This document shows, one piece after another, positions 1 to 5,364 of a stretch of DNA of 21,644 nt (the stretch's first letter is position 1; each line of letters begins with the position of its first letter). The position numbers and the translations under genes were made by a program. Origin of the DNA: a virus; IMG/VR virus record IMGVR_UViG_3300002242_001627, positions 1-21,644 of that record; one strand, 5' to 3'. The notes under the pieces were generated by a model. That model made no database searches and was not told the DNA's origin. It was given only the letters and a program-made list of their open reading frames with translations.

Positions 1-570
1 AAGGCTTTGTCTAGGTGTATCTTCAAAGCACTTGATGGTAAAGATGGAGCTTACCCACCACAAGCTAGGACACTTAAAGTGTTTCAAAAGACAGCATGTG
101 ACGCAGTTAAGGATGCTAAAGATGTGTACTTATCTTGGAAGACACCTACTAACTTTACAGCATTTCAAGGTTATGGCCAAATACATACTGAAAGGTTAAG
201 AGTAAGGTTTGGTGATAGAAGATTGATGATAACAGTAGCCTTCGGCTATAAGGGTATTCTAAAGAAAAGACATAAGACAGGCATCTCAGCTAATATTGTT
301 CATTCACTTGATGCCTCTCTCATGGCTATGGTCTTGTCTAAGTTGGGCCGCATTGGGGTCACTGATTTCATGATGATTCATGATCAGTTCAGTGTCCCTG
401 CGAGTCACGTAGATACCCTATTTGACGAGTTTAAGATGATCTTCATAGACACTATAGGGTCAGGTACTTTGTCTTCTATATTGGAAGATTTGGGATCCGA
501 TGACTCTGATATTGTCTATGGAGATGTGACTGACGATGAAGTCTTACATGCTAACTACATCATCAGTTAA
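1..570 (+). CDS. T7-type DNA-directed RNA polymerase, C-terminal part (5' end outside window)
   Basis: The reading frame is open from base 1 and stops with TAA at 568-570, so the 189 residues seen are the C-terminal part of a single-subunit phage RNA polymerase. The segment ISANIVHSLDASLM followed about 25 residues later by MMIHDQFSV matches the end of T7 gp1, where the His-Asp of 'VHDSFG' (H811/D812) lies at the catalytic centre. The terminal extension (YGDVTDDEVLHANYIIS) does not show the FAFA foot of T7 RNA polymerase. In this family the enzyme transcribes phage genes from short dedicated promoters, and three candidates lie at 855-878, 1114-1141 and 1995-2022. The gene converges with the minus-strand gene at 577-828 with only six bases between the stops and no visible terminator. 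Family assignment is firm. The internal TTG at base 7 is not a real start. Confidence 0.93.
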   Translation, partial: KALSRCIFKALDGKDGAYPPQARTLKVFQKTACDAVKDAKDVYLSWKTPTNFTAFQGYGQIHTERLRVRFGDRRLMITVAFGYKGILKKRHKTGISANIVHSLDASLMAMVLSKLGRIGVTDFMMIHDQFSVPASHVDTLFDEFKMIFIDTIGSGTLSSILEDLGSDDSDIVYGDVTDDEVLHANYIIS

Positions 571-576
571 TCTTAA

Positions 577-828
577 TTACTTATAAGACTTCTGATTACC
601 TTGCTCGTAGTGGGCAGGGAAATTGTGATCGTGCTTATTATTAGTATTATCAAATTCATTCAATAAGTTATCAGCTTCTTTCACATACCAACGTGGCTCC
701 CACATTTCATTATGGTTGTATCCAAAGAATCCATTGTCTTTGTATGAGCCGTCACCGAAGTTATCAAAGAATCCTGCTGATGCAGACATAGATGCTACTA
801 AAGTAGCGATTGCAATTAGTTTTGTCAT
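577..828 (-). CDS. Small secreted protein, sulfur-globule-protein-like (tentative)
   Basis: This gene encodes 83 residues. The N-terminus MTKLIAIATLVASMSASA is a clear Sec signal peptide, with a predicted cut after ASA. The mature part is small, rich in Asn, Phe, Asp, Gly and Trp, and has no Cys. The string GFFGYNHNEMWEPRWYVKE followed by an acidic LLNEFD stretch recalls small periplasmic proteins of gammaproteobacteria annotated as sulfur globule proteins. That likeness is from memory and only moderate. A good Shine-Dalgarno site (AGGAAA, six bases before ATG) supports the start, and a candidate phage promoter lies 27 bases upstream of the start on the same strand (855-878). It is the only minus-strand gene in the left arm and sits next to the RNA polymerase. 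Exported phage proteins may act in superinfection exclusion or envelope physiology. The function here is unknown. Confidence 0.75.
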   Translation of the reverse strand: MTKLIAIATLVASMSASAGFFDNFGDGSYKDNGFFGYNHNEMWEPRWYVKEADNLLNEFDNTNNKHDHNFPAHYEQGNQKSYK

Positions 829-854
829 TTTTAGTTTCCTATAGTTATATTAGT

Positions 855-878
855 GTTTCCTTCTATAGGTGAGCCAGC
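855..878 (-). promoter_or_regulatory. Candidate phage RNA polymerase promoter P1 (minus strand)
   Basis: Read on the minus strand, the sequence is GCTGGCTCACC then TATAGAAGGAAAC. The 11-base core is identical to copies at 1114-1141 and 1995-2022. CTCACC-TATAGAAGGA resembles the T7 consensus CTCACTATAGGGAGA and the SP6 initial sequence TATAGAAG. It would start a leader of roughly 30 bases ahead of the secreted-protein gene. A second CTATAGGAAACT lies just downstream (833-844) and includes that gene's ribosome site. Assignment rests on the repeat, its position and resemblance to the family. Confidence 0.7.
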
Positions 879-921
879 TATATAAGAGTCTTCTAATATA
901 GTGTACTGAATAAGGGGAGTA

Positions 922-983
922 GAGTAAATAGCATATTAGTGGTTCCTCAAGGTAGGCCTCTTCTCGTTGTTGACTATTTACTC
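922..983. repeat. Inverted repeat in control region
   Basis: GAGTAAATAG at 922-931 is the exact reverse complement of CTATTTACTC at 974-983, separated by 42 bases. There is no T-run, so it is not an intrinsic terminator. It could be an operator-like site or a structured element in an origin or leader. Function is unknown. Confidence 0.5.
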
Positions 984-1027
984 CCTCTTGCCACTTTCTA
1001 CTAGTGACAAATCAATTCATGATGCTG

Positions 1028-1050
1028 ACAACCAACCCTCGTTAGGTTGT
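1028..1050. other. Short hairpin in control region
   Basis: ACAACC at 1028-1033 pairs with GGTTGT at 1045-1050 around an 11-base loop. No U-tract follows on either strand, so it is not a standard terminator. It may be chance; it lies immediately before an AT-rich stretch. Confidence 0.3.
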
Positions 1051-1113
1051 AAAACATATCAATGATGTGGGAAATTATATCATCACTTTCTAATATGTCA
1101 AGATTAATTTTAA

Positions 1114-1141
1114 GGCTGGCTCACCATTGCAGGAAACAAAC
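1114..1141 (+). promoter_or_regulatory. Candidate phage RNA polymerase promoter P2
   Basis: The sequence is GGCTGGCTCACCATTGCAG followed by GAAACAAAC. It differs at one base in 28 from the copy at 1995-2022 and shares its 11-base core with the minus-strand copy at 855-878. It ends 19 bases before the exonuclease ATG. It is most like T7-family promoters in the CTCAC block. Initiation is expected near the ATTGCAG segment, but the +1 base cannot be fixed from sequence. Confidence 0.72.
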
Positions 1142-1160
1142 AGAAATTAAAGGAGTTTCA

Positions 1161-1994
1161 ATGAAGGCATTAATTGATGGTGATGTGTTGGTTTACCAAT
1201 TAGGATGGTCAGCACATAATAAAGAATGGGTAGTAAAGAATGACAAAGGTGACATACTAACTACCGAGAGTACTAAGACAGCCTGTAATAGTTTTATTAA
1301 AGAGATGTCTCAATTCACTCAAGCTGCTGAAGGTTTCAATGTAGAGCTACAGAAGGAATGGTGTAACCCACTAGAGGAAACCTTTGAGGCTTTGGATAAG
1401 AAGATCGCTTGGATTGCTAAGAGGGCTAAGTGTACTCTTTATCAGTTATACATCTCAGGTCATACTAACTTTAGAAACGATATAGCTAATTTACAACCTT
1501 ATAAGGGTTCCAGATCAAGTGAGAAACCAGATCAATACCACGACATTAGGAAGTACCTTAAAACTAAGTATGAGGCTAAGGTAAGTGAGAATGAAGAGGC
1601 TGATGACCTATTGGGTATAGACCAAACAGAGGATACATGTATATGTACTATTGATAAAGACCTGTGGACGGTACCAGGTTGGCACTATGACTTTAGGACT
1701 GACTGTCTAGATTGGGTCAATGAGAAAGAGGCCGAGTATCACCTGCAGTATCAATTCATATTAGGTGACAGGGTAGATAACATACCAGGAATTAACGGAT
1801 TAGGAAAGGTCAAGACTAAGAAACTACTTGAACCTTCTACTAATAGGTGGGCTGATATAGCCGACCAATATAGAAACCAATATGGTGAGACTTGGGAAAA
1901 GTCTATGCTTGAGGTAGGAAGACTTCTGTATATACGTCAGAAGAAAGATGAAATGTGGGAAATCCCAGAAGCCTGTTACAGCAGGGTTAAATAG
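1161..1994 (+). CDS. T7 gp6-like 5'-3' exonuclease (FEN family)
   Basis: This gene encodes 277 residues. Flap/5' nuclease motifs appear in order: LIDGD near residues 4-8 (first metal-binding Asp), YKGSR at 114-118, EADD at 146-149, IDKDL at 164-168, and GDRVDNIPGINGLGKVK at 202-218, the helix-hairpin-helix region after the last metal-site Asp. The length is close to T7 gp6 (about 300). In T7 the enzyme degrades host DNA and removes RNA primers. The start at 1161 is chosen because AAAGGAG lies six bases upstream and the protein then begins with MKALIDGD, as expected. An in-frame ATG at 1062 would add 33 unrelated residues upstream of the promoter. The gene lies directly behind candidate promoter P2, and its stop codon abuts P3. 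In T7 the homologue follows the polymerase; here it comes first. Confidence 0.92.
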   Translation: MKALIDGDVLVYQLGWSAHNKEWVVKNDKGDILTTESTKTACNSFIKEMSQFTQAAEGFNVELQKEWCNPLEETFEALDKKIAWIAKRAKCTLYQLYISGHTNFRNDIANLQPYKGSRSSEKPDQYHDIRKYLKTKYEAKVSENEEADDLLGIDQTEDTCICTIDKDLWTVPGWHYDFRTDCLDWVNEKEAEYHLQYQFILGDRVDNIPGINGLGKVKTKKLLEPSTNRWADIADQYRNQYGETWEKSMLEVGRLLYIRQKKDEMWEIPEACYSRVK

Positions 1995-2022
1995 GGCTGG
2001 CTCACCATTGCAGAAAACAAAC
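1995..2022 (+). promoter_or_regulatory. Candidate phage RNA polymerase promoter P3
   Basis: The sequence GGCTGGCTCACCATTGCAG then AAAACAAAC begins one base after the exonuclease stop codon and lies about 70 bases before the SSB start. It has one mismatch in 28 bases to P2. The near-identity of two intergenic copies, while the surrounding DNA is unrelated, argues for a selected site. Confidence 0.72.
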
Positions 2023-2053
2023 GGAGTACGTGAACAGCTTTAGTTTGTTTCTG
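2011..2053 (+). promoter_or_regulatory. Leader hairpin at the expected 5' end of the SSB transcript
   Basis: CAGAAAACAAAC (2011-2022) pairs with GTTTGTTTCTG (2043-2053), giving an 11-base-pair stem with one bulged A and a 20-base loop. It begins inside the initial region of candidate promoter P3, so the RNA would start with or very near this stem. It is followed by an AU-rich unstructured segment leading to the SSB ribosome site. No U-tract follows, so it is not a terminator. A stabilising 5' hairpin is the simplest reading. Confidence 0.55.
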
Positions 2054-2092
2054 TATTTAAAATAATATAATAATAATCGTGAGGAAATAAAG

Positions 2093-2638
2093 ATGGCACA
2101 AGAAAAGAAAGTACTTAGAGATGTAGAGTTACATTGGTGTTCGGTAGATCCTGCCAACCCAACTGAATCATTTGAGAAATTGGTTTGGACTGTGACGGCA
2201 CATGTAGATAAAGATACAGCAAAGGCCTTGAAGAAGGACAAACTTATCCGTAACTTGAAAGAAGTTGAGGATGAGAATGGTGACGAAACTGGTATGTATA
2301 AAGTTAATATCAATAAGTTAGCAGTATCAAGAGAAGGAAAGGAATTGATCCCACCAGGATCATTCATTTTAAATGAAGCAGGTAAGATGGAACCATTAGA
2401 CACAAGTAGTGTTGGTATTGGTAATGGCTCTAAAGGTCATGTTTCTTATACAACATATGATTGGTCATATAATGGAAAGAAAGGTAAATCCATGAGTCTT
2501 GCCAATGTAGTTGTAACTAGTTTAGTTCCTTATGTCAGATCGGACGGTGTAGACGAATTCGGTTTTGAGAAGGAAGCAGGTAGTGAGTTTTCTCATAATG
2601 AGATTACAGAAAAAGTCACTGAAGCTGATGTGTTCTAA
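2093..2638 (+). CDS. Phage single-stranded DNA-binding protein (gp2.5-like)
   Basis: This gene encodes 181 residues. No catalytic motif is present. The body is beta-rich and charged, with repeated Lys-rich strands and an aromatic/Gly patch (GHVSYTTYDWSYNGKKGK, near 125-142). The C-terminal stretch is acidic and ends in a Phe (EKVTEADVF), the hallmark of T7 gp2.5, whose acidic tail with terminal Phe contacts the polymerase and helicase. Length and position between exonuclease and primase-helicase fit. GAGG lies eight bases before the ATG. Upstream are candidate promoter P3 and a leader hairpin; downstream is a strong terminator at 2662-2695. This makes a possible one-gene high-level transcript for a protein needed stoichiometrically. 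The fold is inferred from context and tail, not from strong sequence identity. Confidence 0.8.
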   Translation: MAQEKKVLRDVELHWCSVDPANPTESFEKLVWTVTAHVDKDTAKALKKDKLIRNLKEVEDENGDETGMYKVNINKLAVSREGKELIPPGSFILNEAGKMEPLDTSSVGIGNGSKGHVSYTTYDWSYNGKKGKSMSLANVVVTSLVPYVRSDGVDEFGFEKEAGSEFSHNEITEKVTEADVF

Positions 2639-2661
2639 GTACAGATAAAATATAAATAAAG

Positions 2662-2695
2662 ACCCCATATCTTACTTAGGTGTGGGGTTTTTTTT
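2662..2695 (+). terminator. Intrinsic terminator after the SSB gene
   Basis: ACCCCATATC (2662-2671) pairs with GGTGTGGGGT (2679-2688) as a 10-pair stem including two G-U pairs around the loop TTACTTA, followed by a T-run to 2695. It lies between SSB and the primase-helicase start at 2712. No promoter is visible between it and that gene, so downstream genes probably depend on read-through. Confidence 0.85.
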
Positions 2696-2711
2696 ATGCC
2701 TGAAGGAAAAT

Positions 2712-4394
2712 ATGAATGAAGATAAGGGAAGACTAGTTAAGTCAGACCAACCGTGTGATTTTGACGGTTGTGACTCATCTGATGGCAAAGCATATTACGA
2801 TAACGGAGATAAGATTACTTCTTTCTGTTTTGTATGTAGACAGTCTAAAGTAGAAGAATACAAAGATAGCTATAAATGGGAGGCCCCCAAAGTGACAACA
2901 GATTTTGAAGATGTAGAAGCAGTAAATGATATTAAGAATGATTTTGAGATAAGAGGTTTTGAAGAAAGAAAGATACCCAAGATCATATCAGAGGCTTATG
3001 GTGTTAAGGTGGGGTACGATAATAATAGAAACATCAGGTACCACTACTACCCCGTATTAGGCCAGAATAACCAAATAGAAGGCTATCAAAGAAGGGATGT
3101 AGAAAACAAGAAGTTTATAGGAATAGGTGACGTAGGTAATGAGCAGCAGTTGATCGGGTCTGACGTATCTAGTTCTAAAAACATACTAGTTATTACGGAA
3201 GGTGTACTTGATGCAATGTCTTATCAGACAGTGTTATATAAGAAGTACAAGAGGTTCTTTCCCGTAGTCAGTTTAATTAATGGTACAGGTGGTGCCAAGA
3301 AACAAATCGCCCACAACCTTGAATTCATCAATACCTTTGAGAAGGTAGTACTTATGTTTGATACTGATGAACAAGGAAGAGAGGCAAGCTATCACTGTGC
3401 TAAGATGATTAGGACGGGTAAAGCTTATATAGCTGAACTTGGTAAACACGGTAAAGATGCCTCTGACTATCTCATGGATGGTAAAGATAAAGAGTTAAGC
3501 AATGCTGTATGGGAGGCTAAACAGTATTCCCCTGCAGGTATTATCAACTCCAAAGATACTTATGATGAGTTTGTCAAGGATAGGAGAGAAGATTCAGTAC
3601 CGTACCCTGATTGTTTTGGTAATGTGAATGCTATGACATATGGCAGACGTACAGGTGAGTTGACTATCTTTACAGCAGGTACTGGTGCAGGTAAGTCTAC
3701 TTTCTCTAAGGAAGACATCTATCACCTACTAATGACTACTGAAGATAAGGTGGGTATTGTATCTCTGGAGGAAAGTATAAGAGAGACAATGGATAGAGTT
3801 GTAGGTGTCCATATCAACCAACCTATCTATTTACCTGATTCAGATTTTGACCGTAAGGGAGAGGAAGGTAAGAAGGCTTGGGAAGAGACAATGGGGTTAG
3901 GTAGATTAACTCTATTAGACCACCAGGGGTCTGTAGCTGATGATTCACTTATGACTAAGATGGAATACATGGTGGCCTTAGGTTGTAAGTGGTTGTACTT
4001 AGATCACATTACTATGGCTGTGTCTGAGGTTGATGGTAATCAGAACCAAGCTATGGATAAGGTTATGTCTGACTTACTTAAGTTATGTAAGAAGCATGAT
4101 GTATGGATTGGTGTTGTATCTCACTTGAGGAAGGCACCTTCTGGTGGTAAATCATTTGAGGCAGGTGCTGAGATTACTGAAGATGACTTAAAAGGATCTG
4201 GTTCACTTAAGCAGATCTCAATGCAGACTATAGCCTTCTCTAGAAACAAACATGCTGATACAGATGATAAGAGACAAGAGGTTAAGGTTTCTGTACTTAA
4301 GAATAGATTCTCAGGAACTATTGGTCCTGCTGGTAAGGCTAGGTATGACAGTGCCACAGGGAGGTTGTACAAAGTACTTAGTGAATTTGAATAG
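2712..4394 (+). CDS. Bifunctional DNA primase-helicase (T7 gp4-like)
   Basis: This gene encodes 560 residues, close to T7 gp4 (566). The N-terminal zinc-binding module has C15/C20 and C39/C42. A TOPRIM primase domain follows, with ITEGVLDAM (E163) and the metal-binding DTDEQGR (D217, D219). The RecA-like hexameric helicase has Walker A GTGAGKST at 323-330, Walker B WLYLDH near 427-432, and the LKGSGSLKQ segment at 493-501 before an Arg-Asn pair typical of the DnaB/gp4 family. The protein primes lagging-strand synthesis and unwinds DNA ahead of the polymerase. The ATG at 2712 is preferred (AAGGAA just upstream; begins MNEDKG). An in-frame GTG at 2682 lies inside the terminator stem and would encode its T-run. 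The C-terminus LSEFE is acidic with a penultimate aromatic residue, reminiscent of the gp4 tail that contacts polymerase. Confidence 0.96.
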   Translation: MNEDKGRLVKSDQPCDFDGCDSSDGKAYYDNGDKITSFCFVCRQSKVEEYKDSYKWEAPKVTTDFEDVEAVNDIKNDFEIRGFEERKIPKIISEAYGVKVGYDNNRNIRYHYYPVLGQNNQIEGYQRRDVENKKFIGIGDVGNEQQLIGSDVSSSKNILVITEGVLDAMSYQTVLYKKYKRFFPVVSLINGTGGAKKQIAHNLEFINTFEKVVLMFDTDEQGREASYHCAKMIRTGKAYIAELGKHGKDASDYLMDGKDKELSNAVWEAKQYSPAGIINSKDTYDEFVKDRREDSVPYPDCFGNVNAMTYGRRTGELTIFTAGTGAGKSTFSKEDIYHLLMTTEDKVGIVSLEESIRETMDRVVGVHINQPIYLPDSDFDRKGEEGKKAWEETMGLGRLTLLDHQGSVADDSLMTKMEYMVALGCKWLYLDHITMAVSEVDGNQNQAMDKVMSDLLKLCKKHDVWIGVVSHLRKAPSGGKSFEAGAEITEDDLKGSGSLKQISMQTIAFSRNKHADTDDKRQEVKVSVLKNRFSGTIGPAGKARYDSATGRLYKVLSEFE

Positions 4395-4402
4395 GAGGAA
4401 GT

Positions 4403-5356
4403 ATGAGTATCCCAGACGTGAAGACGTATCACTTAGATCCAAAAGATAAGATACTTAGAGCTTGTGATGACTATGTGACATCTAATGCTTGGATGTTAGG
4501 AGCAACAGGTTTTGGTGCTAAATCTACTTGGGGCGGTAACCCAGATCAAGTACTTGATCAAGATGACCCGAATAATGAAGAGTGGTTCGGTATGTACAAC
4601 CAAGACGAGACAGGCTTTCAATGTGTCTTAAACTCTGATGGGACGGTGTATGGTAGTGAGAAGATAAAAAGATTACCTGCTGTTTCTGGGGTTTGGAGAC
4701 AGCCTTATGGTTGGGATGACAAAAGTGTTAAGAGAAGAGCAGCCCCAGTGTGGGATCTGTTTGATTATATAAATAGTAAATTCTTCAACAATGCATTTTG
4801 TTTAGACGGTTTCGGTGAGGAAGTGGGTGGTACTCGTCCTTATTGGAGTCCTAAGTGGGGTGACCCAGACATACCTGGTTTTGGCACTATGCCTGAGAGA
4901 GGTGACCCACCATCTATATGGACAGCATACTGCACAGGTAAAACAGGAGGGGTTAAATTCAGACACCCACAGGGTGGTAGACCTAGGCAGACTAAGAAGA
5001 TGATGAGGCACTCAGCAGGACCGCATAGGGATGCTAGTGTTGATACGGAAGAGGAATGTGAAGGCTATTTCTCTATTGTGGTTGTTATGAACCCATTTTG
5101 GAAACCATCATGGGAAGGGGCTACTTTTTACCATGAAACTGTAGACCCTAAAGATGCTATAGAAGTTCATCATAAGAGGGGTTATGGTATTGGTTGGCAA
5201 AAGGTATGCACACCACAACAACCTGGAAATGTCTATCTTGTACCATCATCCGCTATACACACAGCATTTGATAGATATGTTCCTAATAGGACTGATTACC
5301 AAAGAAGAATGATGTTCAGGGTTAGATATAAAGATTTATTAAACGAAGACTTGTAG
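4403..5356 (+). CDS. Putative 2-oxoglutarate/Fe(II)-dependent oxygenase
   Basis: This gene encodes 317 residues. The C-terminal third looks like a double-stranded beta-helix oxygenase. The motif SAGPHRDAS gives H208-x-D210, followed by beta-strand-like segments (SIVVVMNPFW, GNVYLVPSS), a distal His at H286 (SSAIHTAFD), then Arg residues R301/R302/R306 in a YQRRMMFRVRY strand where the 2-oxoglutarate-binding Arg is expected. The order and spacing (HxD, about 76 residues, H, about 15-20, R) fit the superfamily. The N-terminal 200 residues are Trp/Gly/Pro-rich and unrecognised. GGAGG lies five bases before the ATG, nine bases after the helicase gene and eight bases before the polymerase. The location suggests a role in DNA metabolism, such as base oxidation or repair, but the substrate is unknown; a protein hydroxylase is an alternative. 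The family call rests on motifs only. Confidence 0.6.
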   Translation: MSIPDVKTYHLDPKDKILRACDDYVTSNAWMLGATGFGAKSTWGGNPDQVLDQDDPNNEEWFGMYNQDETGFQCVLNSDGTVYGSEKIKRLPAVSGVWRQPYGWDDKSVKRRAAPVWDLFDYINSKFFNNAFCLDGFGEEVGGTRPYWSPKWGDPDIPGFGTMPERGDPPSIWTAYCTGKTGGVKFRHPQGGRPRQTKKMMRHSAGPHRDASVDTEEECEGYFSIVVVMNPFWKPSWEGATFYHETVDPKDAIEVHHKRGYGIGWQKVCTPQQPGNVYLVPSSAIHTAFDRYVPNRTDYQRRMMFRVRYKDLLNEDL

Positions 5357-5364
5357 GGGGTTAT

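Larger units (their letters stand above)
829..1160. other. Divergent non-coding control region (332 bases)
   Basis: No credible gene lies here; the only open frame (from 1062) runs into the exonuclease gene without its own ribosome site. The region holds a minus-strand candidate promoter (855-878), a 10-base inverted repeat (922-931 with 974-983), a short hairpin (1028-1050), an AT-rich stretch (about 1050-1113) and a plus-strand candidate promoter (1114-1141). Divergent phage promoters bounding an AT-rich stretch next to the RNA polymerase gene recall the location of the T7 primary replication origin, but no direct origin signal is recognisable. Confidence 0.7.

Noticed and set aside
970-1000. 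TTGACT as a sigma70 -35 box
   Set aside because: No convincing -10 hexamer lies 16-18 bases downstream, and the motif is part of the inverted-repeat arm.
1062-1160. Upstream ATG for the exonuclease
   Set aside because: The extension crosses candidate promoter P2, has no ribosome site, and the conserved N-terminus starts at MKALIDGD.
2002-2403. Minus-strand open frame of 133 codons across promoter P3 and SSB
   Set aside because: Ser/Phe/Leu-rich shadow of the SSB coding frame, with no ribosome site.
2682-2711. GTG start of the primase-helicase ten codons upstream
   Set aside because: The codons fall inside the terminator stem and T-run, and the ATG at 2712 has a proper ribosome site.
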